A stretch of 64,000 bases of DNA from Leuconostoc rapi (GTDB taxonomy: Bacteria > Bacillota > Bacilli > Lactobacillales > Lactobacillaceae): positions 1 through 64,000 of the forward strand of contig NZ_JAFBEK010000006.1 of NCBI RefSeq assembly GCF_016908715.1, given 5' to 3'. The notes beneath the pieces were generated by a model. It worked only from the letters and a program-made list of their open reading frames with translations, searched no databases and was not told where the DNA came from. Shown here one piece after another: positions 36,029-46,001 of the stretch. Made by a program: the position numbers and the translations under genes. Positions within the stretch are counted from its first letter, which is position 1; the number at the start of each line of letters is the position of its first letter.

Positions 36029-37033
36029 TCACACCATCACTTCTTCATAAACCTGTTTTAACTGCTGCCCAATTTCTGGTAAGTTTCGTGCCACCGCCAG
36101 CTGATACCCCGCATCAACTAAATCTGGTAACTCATCATTGAGTATCTGCACCATTTTATCGTCGAAATCATCGATATTTTTTGCTTGATAGCTATTAATA
36201 CCATCTTTTAGCCAAGGATTGTACACTGGAATATCTCGCACTAATATACGTTGCTTCGAAGCCAATGCCTCTAAAACAACAATGCCCTCTGTTTCCTCAT
36301 ATGAAGGATACAAAAAAAGATTGGCTCCTTGGTAGGCTCCTTGAATAACATCCCCTGTAATATAGCCTGGAAAGATAAGATTATGAAGATGATTCTCTTT
36401 AACAAGACGTCTAATTTTTTGAGGGACTAACCTCAAATCTGTATAACCAAACCAAATAAAAATAAACTCTGGGTGCCGTTTAGCTAATTCAACAAAATCC
36501 AAAATTCCCTTTCGCTCAAAAAATAGTCCGACACTAATAACCACTTTTTGATTGTCAGATAAATCAAAATAGTGACGAAATTGCTTAATTTTATCATCAT
36601 CTGAGTTATATTTATCTAATGGAATTCCATTAGATATTGGTGTTATAGGTTGTTTCAAATGATAGCCACGTAATAATTTTTTTGAATATGGTGTCGGCGT
36701 AATTAAAGCATCGGCCTTTTGGTATAGTGATACCAGATACCGTTTAAAAAAGGGTGCTATGATGTTTGAACCAGTAAATGAGTTTCTAAAATCCTCATAA
36801 GTAGAATGGCCATGATAAACAACCTTCTTGCCCATTTTACGGGCTTTATTAATCATATGATGGCTATTGATACCATATGTATTAATATGTAGGATATCAT
36901 AATCTAAACATTTAGGATCAGTTGTCACCTCGACATCTGTGTACGATAAAGCCTCTTGTTGTAATTTCAACGCGCGACCGATCCCTGATTTAGCAATTAA
37001 GTTTTGATTTTCAAAATAAAGTAAAACTTTCAA
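36029..37033 (-). CDS. Glycosyltransferase family 4, second glycolipid hexosyltransferase (LafB-like)
   Basis: A 334-residue GT-B glycosyltransferase with no membrane helix. The donor-binding motif is EETEGIVVLEALASKQRILV (about 245-265), and an N-terminal acceptor domain has GIGRALKLQQEAL. It starts with TTG directly after the stop of the upstream glycosyltransferase (TAA-TTG), with AGGAGA eight bases before. In lactobacilli and other lactic acid bacteria two adjacent GT4 enzymes (LafA, LafB) make mono- and then dihexosyl-diacylglycerol for LTA; by place and order this is the second. The sugar added cannot be read from sequence. Confidence 0.82.
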   Translation of the reverse strand: MKVLLYFENQNLIAKSGIGRALKLQQEALSYTDVEVTTDPKCLDYDILHINTYGINSHHMINKARKMGKKVVYHGHSTYEDFRNSFTGSNIIAPFFKRYLVSLYQKADALITPTPYSKKLLRGYHLKQPITPISNGIPLDKYNSDDDKIKQFRHYFDLSDNQKVVISVGLFFERKGILDFVELAKRHPEFIFIWFGYTDLRLVPQKIRRLVKENHLHNLIFPGYITGDVIQGAYQGANLFLYPSYEETEGIVVLEALASKQRILVRDIPVYNPWLKDGINSYQAKNIDDFDDKMVQILNDELPDLVDAGYQLAVARNLPEIGQQLKQVYEEVMV

Positions 37034-38263
37034 TTAATTTCTCCTAAACGGATTACGTAAGATACGTTTCATATAACCTACTTCATCAGCAGTTGGATAC
37101 TCATCTTCGGATACGTCAGTTTCATGATAATCAGCTAAAATCAATTCGTAGAAATCTAATACACGACTGGCAAATGTGGCTGCATCAACATCCTTCATTT
37201 TACCCGCTCGCACCAACGTGTCATCTCGTGTTAACTGGCGTTGTACATAAGTCTCAATGCCGGATAAGAACTCATCATAATCTGAAACGAGCATACCAAT
37301 TGCGTCATGGTCTACCAAATTATCTAAATACGGTGAATGTATAGCGACAAATGGTCGATCTGCGGCCATAGCTTCTATGAATGTTAGCCCTTGCGTTTCA
37401 GTATCAGACGAACTGACAAAAACGTTGCTCATTTGGTAATAGTCTGTAATATCATCATGGTTTACCATGCCGGCAAAAATGACCTGATCTTCTAATGCCA
37501 ACTCAGCAACTTGTTCCTCTAGTGATTTTCTCGCAGGGCCATCTCCAGCAATGACTAATCTTGCCTCTGGATATGTTTGTAATAATTCAGAAAAAGCAGA
37601 AATTGTTAAAGCAACATTTTTCTCAAAGGCTAACCGTCCAAGTGATAAGATGACCGGTTGACACGGTTTGAATCCGTATTTTTCTCGCAAATCCTGATGA
37701 GCAACACTTGGATTTGGCAATGACACGCCGGTTGGAATAACACGTATGGGCGCCTTAATGCCATATCTAATCAGCGTTTCTTGTACCAATTGGGATGGTG
37801 CAATCACACCGGACATGCCTAGCATATAAGCTTTCATTAGCGTGCCAACACCCTTTGGGCCAATCAATAATCCCTTAGCTACATAATGCGTATAATCTTC
37901 ATACATCGTGTGATACGTATGGATCGCTGGAATTTTTAGTTGACGGGCAACAAACTTACCAAGTAACCCCAATGAAAATTCTGTTTGCGTATGCACAATA
38001 TCAAGTTGAATCGATTTCGCAATTTCAACAGCCTGTATCAAACCACGAAAAGCTAACCTTCTGTCTTTAAACCCAACATAAGGTACGCTAGAAAATCGGT
38101 AAACATGCGGTTCAAATCTATTTTTAGGCACTTTGGGATCAGTCGAGGTAAAAATATAAACTTGATGTCCTTGTGCCTCTAATGCTTCTTTTAAAGTTTT
38201 AATGGATGTCGAAACCCCACTAACTTGCGGGAAATACGTATCCGTAAAGAGACCAATATTCAT
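37034..38263 (-). CDS. 1,2-diacylglycerol 3-glucosyltransferase (LafA-like)
   Basis: A 409-residue GT4 enzyme. The N-terminal MNIGLFTDTYFPQVSGVSTSIKTLKEALEAQGH is the family's signature for diacylglycerol glucosyltransferases. The donor motif is SDTETQGLTFIEAMAADRPFVA (about 280-300), with the VIPTGVSL and LSLGRLAFEKNV blocks before it. The start at 38263 follows GGAGGACACA. It should add the first glucose to diacylglycerol to make the glycolipid anchor for LTA. A TATAAT about 60 bases upstream of the ATG provides the promoter for the lafA-lafB-flippase-DUF1797 unit. Confidence 0.86.
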   Translation of the reverse strand: MNIGLFTDTYFPQVSGVSTSIKTLKEALEAQGHQVYIFTSTDPKVPKNRFEPHVYRFSSVPYVGFKDRRLAFRGLIQAVEIAKSIQLDIVHTQTEFSLGLLGKFVARQLKIPAIHTYHTMYEDYTHYVAKGLLIGPKGVGTLMKAYMLGMSGVIAPSQLVQETLIRYGIKAPIRVIPTGVSLPNPSVAHQDLREKYGFKPCQPVILSLGRLAFEKNVALTISAFSELLQTYPEARLVIAGDGPARKSLEEQVAELALEDQVIFAGMVNHDDITDYYQMSNVFVSSSDTETQGLTFIEAMAADRPFVAIHSPYLDNLVDHDAIGMLVSDYDEFLSGIETYVQRQLTRDDTLVRAGKMKDVDAATFASRVLDFYELILADYHETDVSEDEYPTADEVGYMKRILRNPFRRN

Positions 38264-38393
38264 TGTGTCCTCCAAAGTTTATATGAACATTAAAGAAAAA
38301 CCGATAATGGCAATACTGCTATTATAACATAAATTAATATTAGGCCGAAGTACTAGAAAGCGATAAAGAGCAATCCTATCGTCACATAACTAA

Positions 38394-38435
38394 AATCAGC
38401 GCATCTCTTAAAAATTTAATTTCAAGAGACACGCT
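38394..38435 (-). terminator. Terminator after the ABC exporter pair
   Basis: Minus-strand AGCGTGTCTCTT and AAGAGATGCGCT, 12 bases with two wobble pairs, followed by GATTTTAG. It separates the exporter operon from lafA. Confidence 0.7.
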
Positions 38436-38446
38436 AATTCACTATT

Positions 38447-40228
38447 TTAATCAAATACCATTTGATTATGATACAACTCAGAATAAAAGCCACCTTCAGC
38501 TATTAATGATTCATGAGATCCTTGCTCAATAACTTGACCATCCTTGAGCACAACAATTTTGTTAGCGCCTAATATTGTTTTCAAACGGTGTGCAATCACG
38601 AAACTTGTTCTCCCTGCAATCACATTATCCATCGCAGCCTGAATGCGTGCTTCTGTCACGGTATCAACGTTTGAAGTTGCCTCATCCAAAATTAGAAATG
38701 CCGGATTAGTTAAAATTGTTCGAGCAATAGAAAGTAATTGCTTTTGTCCAGTCGAAAATACTGAATTTTCATCATCAACGCTTGTTTCATAACCATCTGG
38801 TAAAGACATAATAAACGCATGAATATTAGCCTGTTTAGCCGCATCAATCATTTCATCATCTGTCGCCTCTGGTTTGCCAAACTTAATATTATCGCCAACT
38901 GTACCACTAAACAAAACTGAATCCTGCAGAACAATCCCCACGTGATCACGTAATGATTTCAAATCTAAATCGCGTACATCAACATTGTCAAATTTAACCG
39001 CTCCCTCATTAACATCATAAAATCTGTTCAATAAGTTCATGACTGTTGTTTTCCCTGAACCGGTAGGCCCAACCAAAGCGACCATTTCGCCTTTTTTAAC
39101 ATCAATAGAGACGCCATGCAATATTTCTTTTTCAGTATTGTATCCAAAATGGACATTTTCCAATGTCACGCCCGATTGAACAGCCGTCATTTTTTTACCA
39201 TTTTCAGGACTCGCTTCTTCATTTTGTTCATGAACTTCTGACAAACGTCGCGCACCTGTAACTGCTAACTGTAGCATGTTATAAATTGACGTAATTTGTG
39301 TGATTGGTTGATAATACTGTTGTGAATAATTAACAAAGACAACTATCAAACCTAATCCTACTGCCTTATCCATACCCTCTGAAACGACCAACCATGATCC
39401 AAAGAAAATAACAATGGCTAAATTGAGCAAAGATAAGCCCTGCATCAGCGGGAACAACATACCAGAATATACTTGTCCTTTAAATGTTGCTTCCTTAACT
39501 TTTTCGTTATGTGGGATAAAGCCTGCGATAGATTCTGCTTGCAGCCCTTGCGTAATGATAATTTTCTCACCATTTATTTGCTCGTTAATATAGCCATTCA
39601 TAGTACCAGTTGCATCTTGTTGCGCATCAATAAAACGACGTGCTCGTGAAATAATAAACCATGCCACAACAATGGCAATGGGTGTTGAGGCCATTGTTAC
39701 CCAAGCTAATTTCGTATTTTGATTGAACATCATCCAAACAATACCGACAAATAACGCAAACTGTGACAATAACTGAAAAATTGCCTGGTTCATGGCATTG
39801 AAAATATTATCTAAATCCGATGTGAATAAAGATAGTATTTCCCCATCTTGGTGTGTGTCAAAATATTTGATAGTCATGCGTTGTAATTTACCAAATAGAC
39901 CAATACGCATGCGACCTGAAGCTTGTGCCGAGATACGTGACGAGATGAAACTCGAAATGAACATTGTCACTGCAGTCAGCGCAAAAAATATAATCATAGC
40001 TATCAGAGCATTATAAAATGGCGTCTTACTTGCCATCGCATGCGTTGCAGGATTCATGTACTGGCCCAAATATGTCGCTAATTCTGTAATCGCCTTTCCC
40101 ATATATGTTGGTGCTTTTACTTGAAAATAAGTCGAAACAACTGTGACAATAACGACAAAAGTTAAACTCACCCAATAACGTTTCAAATAGCTAGCGAAAT
40201 ATTTAATGGCACGTTTGATGTCTTTCAT
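38447..40228 (-). CDS. ABC exporter, ATP-binding/permease subunit (LmrD-like half)
   Basis: A 593-residue half-transporter, with six membrane helices (about 15-320) and a C-terminal ATPase. Walker A is GPTGSGKTT; Walker B is [12 protein letters not shown] with the catalytic Glu. The signature is degenerate, [11 protein letters not shown] instead of LSGGQ. The gene starts two bases after the stop of the partner, whose signature is good but whose Walker B is degenerate. This reciprocal asymmetry is the hallmark of heterodimeric exporters such as LmrCD and TM287/288. The substrate may be drugs, lipids or peptides. Confidence 0.9.
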   Translation of the reverse strand: MKDIKRAIKYFASYLKRYWVSLTFVVIVTVVSTYFQVKAPTYMGKAITELATYLGQYMNPATHAMASKTPFYNALIAMIIFFALTAVTMFISSFISSRISAQASGRMRIGLFGKLQRMTIKYFDTHQDGEILSLFTSDLDNIFNAMNQAIFQLLSQFALFVGIVWMMFNQNTKLAWVTMASTPIAIVVAWFIISRARRFIDAQQDATGTMNGYINEQINGEKIIITQGLQAESIAGFIPHNEKVKEATFKGQVYSGMLFPLMQGLSLLNLAIVIFFGSWLVVSEGMDKAVGLGLIVVFVNYSQQYYQPITQITSIYNMLQLAVTGARRLSEVHEQNEEASPENGKKMTAVQSGVTLENVHFGYNTEKEILHGVSIDVKKGEMVALVGPTGSGKTTVMNLLNRFYDVNEGAVKFDNVDVRDLDLKSLRDHVGIVLQDSVLFSGTVGDNIKFGKPEATDDEMIDAAKQANIHAFIMSLPDGYETSVDDENSVFSTGQKQLLSIARTILTNPAFLILDEATSNVDTVTEARIQAAMDNVIAGRTSFVIAHRLKTILGANKIVVLKDGQVIEQGSHESLIAEGGFYSELYHNQMVFD

Positions 40229-40230
40229 GG

Positions 40231-41949
40231 TTAGTTGCCCCCCTTCGCTTTTTGCGTTTCATAGATTTCAGAATACACTGGGGATGCTTTTAAGAGCTCA
40301 TCATGCGTCCCCATACCTACTAATTTACCTTGATCAAGTACAAATATGCGATCTGCATGAATAACGGAACTTATTTTTTCAGCAATCACAAAAATAGTTG
40401 TGCCAGATAATTCTTTATCCAATGCCTCTTGAACCAATTTTTCAGAACGGGCATCTAAAGCAGAAGTTGAATCATCTAAAATCAAAATTTTAGGCGCGCC
40501 TACAACACCACGAGCAATAGATAGGCGTTGCTTCTGGCCACCTGAAAAATTAGCTGATCGCTCCTCAACTTGATGTTCAAAGCCATCATCATATTGATTA
40601 ACAAACTCGGCCGCTTGTGCAATTTCAGCAGCCTTGTTAAAGTCATCATGATTAGCATCTTTTTTCCCTTGGCGTAAATTATCGGAAATTTTACCGCTAA
40701 ATAAAATAGCACGTTGTAACACAAAAGAAACGGCTGACCGCAACGATTTCTCGTTAACTGCCTTGAGATTAGTCCCACCAACACTGACCTCGCCAACAGT
40801 GGGATCATATAATCGTGGAATAAGCTGCGCCAAAGTTGATTTCCCAGAACCAGTGGCGCCAACAATACCAATCATCTCACCTGCTTTAACTTGAAAAGAT
40901 ATATTTTCAAGAGCTGGTTGATTATCACCTGGATAAGTGAAAGAAACATTCTCAAAAGAAACATCCCCAGTCAAATTGACTTCAGGTGCATCAGAACGAT
41001 AGGTTAATTCAGACACTGTGTCAAGCACTGCCTTAATACGTCCCAACGAGACAAAACCTCGCGAGGCAAATGTTGACATCATGCCGCCAATCATAATGGC
41101 GAAAAATATTTGCATCAGGTACGATATAAATGATGTAATTGCTGCCAAATCATTAGGATGTTGGACAACACCACGCCCTACAAATAGCAAAGCAGCACCA
41201 ATGGCCATATAAGAAATCAACATAAACATTGGAATCATAATTGAAAATAGATAACCAATCATTGTTGTGACACGCGTTAAATCATTTGAGTTATCCGTGA
41301 AACGTTGTGTTTCATTTTCTTCCTGATTAAATGACTTAACGACCCGAACACCTTGTAGATTTTCTTTTGCTAATGTATTTGTTTTATCAATGAGGTTTTG
41401 AATTTTGGCAAAATATTTACCCATTTGTTTAAAAACAACCTGAGAAGACAATACGATTAAGATAACCATTAAAATAACTATCCACCACAAGCGTGGTAAA
41501 GTAATCAAAGCCAAAATAAACGCACCAACAAATAGTATCGGGATACGCGTTAATGATTGCAGCACCATCATAACAAGTTGTTGTACTTGATTGACATCGT
41601 TGGTCATACGGACAACCAAGTTACCAGCTGAAAATTTTTCAATGTCACTAAATGAAAATGATTGAATTTTTTGATATTCATGTGCACGTATATCTGCGGC
41701 AATGCTTTGCGACACTTTTGCTGCAAAGATCGTATTGATGACACCTGCGATTAAACCAATCACAGCCAAAATAATCAATTGCACACCATACGTCATAACC
41801 TGATCTTGATTGTCAGAGATAATTGCTTGCATGACACTTTGCAACAAACGTGGTTGCCAAAGCGATGCGCCTGCCATAACAATCACTGCGATAATCGAAA
41901 ACATAATATCGCGGAGATATGGCTTCGCATGTTCCTTTAAAATTTGCAT
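40231..41949 (-). CDS. ABC exporter, ATP-binding/permease subunit (LmrC-like half)
   Basis: A 572-residue half-transporter: six membrane helices (about 15-310) and an ATPase with Walker [14 protein letters not shown] and an intact signature [15 protein letters not shown]. Walker B reads [12 protein letters not shown], with Asp in place of the catalytic Glu, so this half forms the degenerate site. AGAGGAGTTAGTC precedes the start. It is the first gene of the pair and is controlled by a promoter whose -10 box lies in a 12-base palindrome. A multidrug exporter of the LmrCD/BmrCD kind is the closest match. Confidence 0.9.
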   Translation of the reverse strand: MQILKEHAKPYLRDIMFSIIAVIVMAGASLWQPRLLQSVMQAIISDNQDQVMTYGVQLIILAVIGLIAGVINTIFAAKVSQSIAADIRAHEYQKIQSFSFSDIEKFSAGNLVVRMTNDVNQVQQLVMMVLQSLTRIPILFVGAFILALITLPRLWWIVILMVILIVLSSQVVFKQMGKYFAKIQNLIDKTNTLAKENLQGVRVVKSFNQEENETQRFTDNSNDLTRVTTMIGYLFSIMIPMFMLISYMAIGAALLFVGRGVVQHPNDLAAITSFISYLMQIFFAIMIGGMMSTFASRGFVSLGRIKAVLDTVSELTYRSDAPEVNLTGDVSFENVSFTYPGDNQPALENISFQVKAGEMIGIVGATGSGKSTLAQLIPRLYDPTVGEVSVGGTNLKAVNEKSLRSAVSFVLQRAILFSGKISDNLRQGKKDANHDDFNKAAEIAQAAEFVNQYDDGFEHQVEERSANFSGGQKQRLSIARGVVGAPKILILDDSTSALDARSEKLVQEALDKELSGTTIFVIAEKISSVIHADRIFVLDQGKLVGMGTHDELLKASPVYSEIYETQKAKGGN

Positions 41950-41985
41950 GACTAACTCCTCTTTAAACGACTGAATTTAAAATCT

Positions 41986-42019
41986 ATACTATAGTATGCT
42001 AAACAACACACAATAGCAA
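41986..42019 (-). promoter_or_regulatory. Promoter of the ABC exporter with a palindromic operator candidate
   Basis: Minus-strand -35 TTGCTA (42014-42019), 17-base spacer and -10 TACTAT (41991-41996). The -10 is inside the perfect palindrome ATACTATAGTAT (41986-41997), which a MarR- or PadR-type repressor could cover. Confidence 0.65.
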
Positions 42020-42062
42020 GTATTATTATATCAAATCAATGTCATATAACTTATTTTTTAAC

Positions 42063-42087
42063 AAAAAAAACGCAAAATGCGTTTTTA
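42063..42087 (-). terminator. Terminator after the MacB-type transporter
   Basis: Minus-strand AAAAACGCA-tt-TGCGTTTTTTTT, a compact stem with a long T-run, 22 bases after the stop codon. Confidence 0.85.
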
Positions 42088-42109
42088 ATTCTAACCCAAT
42101 TGCATCATT

Positions 42110-44092
42110 TTAATCTGCTGCTAAAGCATCAATTGTGTTGAGCTTTGCCGCACGTCGAGATGGGACAAAACTAGCAATGAGAGCAATAACTAATGAAATA
42201 ATTACTGCAAAGATAACATTACCAATAGAAATTTGAACAATACTGAAATGGATGAGACCGTTTAGCGCTATATTCATCACATTTTGTGCTATATAAGCCA
42301 TGACAATACCCAAGATTGCTGAAATAATACCCATTAGCAAGGCCTCATTTGTAAATAATCCACGAATGTCTTTAGCTCTGGCACCAAGTGCGCGAAGAAC
42401 ACCAATTTCACGTGTTCGCTCTGAAACAGACATATATGTTGTGACAATAATCATAATAGCTGAAACAACTAACGATATACCGGCAATTGCTGCTAGCACA
42501 TAAGTAGCCAAACTTGTGATCGTATTTACCGTACTTAAAATGTCATCCATTGAGATACCAGCAAAAGTTTGCATCCCGTTACTTTGTAGATGATTAATAC
42601 GTTTCATCGTCTCTTTTACTGCTTTTGTATCGTTAATTTCAACAGAAACATAGTTCGCGTCAGAAACAGCCTTATTTTTCTTTAGATCTTTTTGAATCGT
42701 TGACCAATTTTGAATAAATAAGGCACCTGACTGCCCACCATCAGTTATTCCAGAAATTTTTGCTGACGTCGAAATCAATACTGGCTTATTTTCCGAATCA
42801 AAAGCCATATAAGTAAACGCGATTGTTTTACCAATCAGAGCTTTATAATTACTTTGAATCTTTTTAGCGTATTCTCGATCAATAAGCACTTCACCATCTT
42901 TGGCTTGGTGACCATTCTTAATTGTTTTTTCGGAAAATTGCGGTGTCCATGACTGTAATTGTACGGGTTGTGATTTAACATTACCGTAGGTAAAGACGGC
43001 ATTATTGAAAACACCCCCAGCATGTACTTTGTCAACGCCTTTAACACTTTCCAGTCGTTGCAACATAGCACTATCCATAACTGTTGACGCATAGTCTGTT
43101 GCCATAGCTTGCCTTGATGCTTGCATACGCTCTGTGGCACTAGCTTTTTTATCCTTTGTTGTGTTTCGAACAACTGACTGATAATTTGGGTTCACTAAGG
43201 AATCAACTTGATCTGCAATATAGCCCTTGATGCCGTTACCTAAACCAAGAAACAAAATCACTGAAAATACGCCAATTGCGGATCCTAAAACAATTAAGAA
43301 GTTTTGGAGCTTTTTATATTTCAAATGATCAAAAGCCATATCCCAAATTGACGCAGTTTTTAATGGTCTTGATTTTAATCGTTCTGTGCCAGCCGGCACC
43401 ATAAAGGCATCTTTTAAAAATCTTTCTTCATCGATTTTACCATCAGCCATGTGCAAAATACGCGTACCATATTCTGCAACAGCCTGGGAATGCGTGACCA
43501 CAATGACAAGCTTACCTTCTTGGGCAATTTGTTTAAGTAATTCAAGCACTTCTGTCGTATTCACCGAATCCAATGCACCCGTTGGTTCATCAGCAATCAT
43601 AATATCCGGATCAGAGGCTAACGCACGTGCAATCGCGACACGTTGTTTTTGACCACCTGACAATTGCGATGGGTACTTATTGATATGTTCAGCTAACCCA
43701 ACTTTATTTAATAACGCTTTTGCTCGCTCTTTGCGTTCGGAAGCCGACAACGTTGTCATATTCAAACTTGTTTCAACGTTTTCTAAGTTTGTTTGATAAT
43801 TAATCAAATTAAAACTTTGAAAAATATAGCCAATTGTTTCTCGGCGATAAATATCCAGCTTTTTCTCTTGTTTATGATCAAGTTTGTCATTGTTAATATT
43901 TACTTGACCTTCAAAATTACGATCTAACCCACCAATAATATTCATTAATGTGGATTTACCACCGCCAGATTCACCTAGAATAGAAACAAATTCTCCTTTA
44001 TCAAATGATAAATCAATACCATTTAAAACTGGAAATTCCTCTTTACCTAAATAGTATGATTTTTTGATATTTTTAAGCTCTAAAAATGCCAT
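42110..44092 (-). CDS. MacB-type ABC transporter, fused ATPase and FtsX permease
   Basis: A 660-residue protein. The ATPase (1-230) has Walker A GESGGGKST, Q-loop FQSFNLINYQT, signature LSGGQKQRVAIARA and Walker B DIMIADEPTGALD. The permease part has one helix (about 268-290), a large extracytoplasmic domain (about 295-530) and three helices (about 545-650) with the FtsX block SERTREIGVLRALGA. Such fused MacB-like proteins work by mechanotransmission and often resist or export antimicrobial peptides, or handle lipoproteins. No histidine kinase partner lies beside it. It is followed upstream by a Nudix and an HD gene in the same direction. Confidence 0.9.
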   Translation of the reverse strand: MAFLELKNIKKSYYLGKEEFPVLNGIDLSFDKGEFVSILGESGGGKSTLMNIIGGLDRNFEGQVNINNDKLDHKQEKKLDIYRRETIGYIFQSFNLINYQTNLENVETSLNMTTLSASERKERAKALLNKVGLAEHINKYPSQLSGGQKQRVAIARALASDPDIMIADEPTGALDSVNTTEVLELLKQIAQEGKLVIVVTHSQAVAEYGTRILHMADGKIDEERFLKDAFMVPAGTERLKSRPLKTASIWDMAFDHLKYKKLQNFLIVLGSAIGVFSVILFLGLGNGIKGYIADQVDSLVNPNYQSVVRNTTKDKKASATERMQASRQAMATDYASTVMDSAMLQRLESVKGVDKVHAGGVFNNAVFTYGNVKSQPVQLQSWTPQFSEKTIKNGHQAKDGEVLIDREYAKKIQSNYKALIGKTIAFTYMAFDSENKPVLISTSAKISGITDGGQSGALFIQNWSTIQKDLKKNKAVSDANYVSVEINDTKAVKETMKRINHLQSNGMQTFAGISMDDILSTVNTITSLATYVLAAIAGISLVVSAIMIIVTTYMSVSERTREIGVLRALGARAKDIRGLFTNEALLMGIISAILGIVMAYIAQNVMNIALNGLIHFSIVQISIGNVIFAVIISLVIALIASFVPSRRAAKLNTIDALAAD

Positions 44093-44121
44093 ATTGTCTC
44101 TCTTTCAATTATTGTTTTGCT

Positions 44122-44619
44122 TTACTGACCATGTTCACGCAGCCAAGGTTTGTCACTTAATGCATTTTCTGTCAAAACGCGATGTAGTGTTTCTTGTGCC
44201 TGTGGCACAAACATCTGTGGCTCAGGATTGACAGGTACAAATTGCAAATCCAATGTTTCCGTGCCATCTTTTTTCATGGTACCACCGACTTGCCTAACTT
44301 CAAAACCGAGGCCTATTGTTTCTTGCGCATCGCCCCATGAGTTTTTATCAGTCATATTCGTCGATAAACCGAGCATGCGAACGACCTCAATATCTAAGCC
44401 CGTCTCTTCTTTAAATTCCCGCACAACAGCTTGCATTGGCGAATCACCATATTCTAAATAACCACCCGGAAATCCCCAACCTGTTTCAGAATCCCATCGT
44501 TTTTCTAATAAAATAGCGTCATGCCTATCGTTCCATAATATACCATATGCGGACACAAAAATCATACCCTCATGGCCAACTTTATCACGCATTCTTGCAA
44601 TATAATTTTTTTCTGACAT
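44122..44619 (-). CDS. Nudix hydrolase
   Basis: A 165-residue Nudix hydrolase that should cleave a nucleoside diphosphate linked to another group. The Nudix box is complete: GGYLEYGDSPMQAVVREFKEETGL (about 52-75), with the catalytic Glu pair in REFKEE. Residues around 30-50 (ILWNDRHDAILLEKRWDSETGWGFPGG) lead into it. The substrate cannot be told. It lies 29 bases before the MacB-type gene and after an HD nucleotidase, possibly as one unit. The Shine-Dalgarno is weak. Confidence 0.9.
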   Translation of the reverse strand: MSEKNYIARMRDKVGHEGMIFVSAYGILWNDRHDAILLEKRWDSETGWGFPGGYLEYGDSPMQAVVREFKEETGLDIEVVRMLGLSTNMTDKNSWGDAQETIGLGFEVRQVGGTMKKDGTETLDLQFVPVNPEPQMFVPQAQETLHRVLTENALSDKPWLREHGQ

Positions 44620-44651
44620 ATATTCTCACTTACTTAATAAATTTATGTGCG

Positions 44652-45320
44652 CTAGTTATTTTCAGCTGCGGCAAAATCTGGTAATAAACTCTTGGCTAGA
44701 TCGTATAACAAATCTTTATTAATAAAATCTTCGGCAAATATGTCTGGTAGAATGTCTGTCGCAATATACTTAACACTTGCCATATGTTTAAACTCAGATA
44801 ACGCCTCCAAACTACTTTGAAAAATATTAACAAACACCGGTTCTGGATTGAATTTTTCCAACTCTCCATATGCTTCATACATCAGATCAACTTTATCGGC
44901 TATCGATAATATTTGTCCCTCAATACTACCATCTTTACCTTCACCTAGACGACGTGTATAAGCCGACTGAAATTGACGAGGAATTTCTGTTTTAATGAAA
45001 TTCTCGGTCATTGAATCCTCAACATCAGCAAGCATAGAGCGTAATGTTGACGTTGCATACTTGACAGGGGTTTTAATATCACCAATAAATCGTTCAGTAT
45101 AATCATGGTTTAACGCTTTTTCATAGACAGACTGCCAATTAATTTTTGCGCCGTTTTGTGACTCAACATCGGCTAAGAATTGCGCAATCTGTGTCACTTT
45201 CCAAGAATGTGCGGCAACATTATGTGGCTGATATTTAAAGAAACCGGGTGCGCGGTTAATGAGTTCTAGTTGATTCATCCCCATAAAAAATTCGTGCATT
45301 GGCATAATAATATTTTGCAT
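44652..45320 (-). CDS. HD-domain protein, YfbR-like 5'-deoxynucleotidase
   Basis: A 222-residue HD phosphohydrolase of the YfbR group, which removes phosphate from deoxyribonucleoside monophosphates. Metal ligands are in VAAHSWKVT, ALNHDYTERFIGDIKTPVKY and IADKVDLMYE. The last resembles the catalytic block of E. coli YfbR, as does LELINRAPGFF near the N-terminus. Start is uncertain: the ATG at 45320 has AAGG 16 bases upstream, and a perfect AAGGAGG lies further away before a tiny ORF. Later ATGs (45305, 45299) are possible. Confidence 0.85.
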   Translation of the reverse strand: MQNIIMPMHEFFMGMNQLELINRAPGFFKYQPHNVAAHSWKVTQIAQFLADVESQNGAKINWQSVYEKALNHDYTERFIGDIKTPVKYATSTLRSMLADVEDSMTENFIKTEIPRQFQSAYTRRLGEGKDGSIEGQILSIADKVDLMYEAYGELEKFNPEPVFVNIFQSSLEALSEFKHMASVKYIATDILPDIFAEDFINKDLLYDLAKSLLPDFAAAENN

Positions 45321-45339
45321 TTGATAGTTAACAATTACC

Positions 45340-45363
45340 TTAGATGATTGTCATCCTAAACAA
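45340..45363 (-). CDS. Seven-codon ORF behind a perfect Shine-Dalgarno
   Basis: AAGGAGG (45371-45377) is the best ribosome site in this region, yet the only frame at the right distance is a TTG-started ORF of seven codons (ending MTII-stop). It ends 19 bases before the HD gene. It may be a leader ORF that affects the HD gene, or a relic. Not proven to be translated. Confidence 0.25.
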   Translation of the reverse strand: MFRMTII

Positions 45364-45513
45364 ACGCTTTCCTCCTTCTACTAAAAAATCGTTATTCTTA
45401 TCATACACGACTTTTATCATAGGTGCACGCACAACCATATACTCATTAATTTTATAATAAATCACACCTTGTTAATTTGACATTATTTGTAAGTCATATT
45501 AGTTGTTTCTACT

Positions 45514-45536
45514 AAAAAAGAGCTACTACAGCTCTT
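45514..45536 (-). terminator. Terminator after yajC
   Basis: Minus-strand AAGAGCT-gtagt-AGCTCTT followed by TTTTTT, seven bases after the yajC stop codon. Confidence 0.85.
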
Positions 45537-45543
45537 AAGCAAT

Positions 45544-45915
45544 TTATTTTTCTGAAGGCTTATCGGAATCAACAGTGATTTTTTCAACTGTCTCTTCTTT
45601 GTCTTCATTATCAGCAGGCTTCAAATCTTCAACAGCTGGTTTAGAATCTGTTGGGTTAATTTTTGGCTTAATTGTTCGAATAGCTGCTGCATCATATGTT
45701 AGGATAACACCTTCCGCATTGAGGTCAACTGTTTTATTAACATGATCTACGCTTTCCACAACAGCATGCAAACCACCAATTGTCACCACCTCTGAGCCTT
45801 GTTCTAAACTATTTTGACGTTCTTCTTGTGCGGCACGTTGTTTTTTCTGTTGACGGCTCATAAACCACAACATACCAACAATAACAACGATTGGGAGAAT
45901 TAAATTGATATTCAT
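45544..45915 (-). CDS. yajC: Preprotein translocase subunit YajC
   Basis: A 123-residue protein with one N-terminal membrane helix (about 3-20, INLILPIVVIVGMLWFMS). The typical YajC core follows (QQKKQRAAQEERQNSLEQGSEVVTIGGLHAVVESV), and then an acidic tail (LKPADNEDKEETVEKIT). YajC associates with the SecDF-SecYEG export machinery. It follows tgt, and tgt-yajC is a conserved pair. It has its own promoter (TATAAT after the tgt stop) and a hairpin in its leader. Confidence 0.93.
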   Translation of the reverse strand: MNINLILPIVVIVGMLWFMSRQQKKQRAAQEERQNSLEQGSEVVTIGGLHAVVESVDHVNKTVDLNAEGVILTYDAAAIRTIKPKINPTDSKPAVEDLKPADNEDKEETVEKITVDSDKPSEK

Positions 45916-45941
45916 AATAACGATTTCCTACTTTCTTAACT

Positions 45942-45966
45942 ATGTTTGCCTATTTTTGACAAACAT
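45942..45966 (-). promoter_or_regulatory. Leader hairpin of yajC
   Basis: ATGTTTG (45942-45948) and CAAACAT (45960-45966) are perfect inverted arms with an 11-base loop in the yajC 5' leader. No T-run follows. Confidence 0.4.
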
Positions 45967-46001
45967 TCTACTTTAATTATATCAAACTATTGTTTATTAA
46001 T

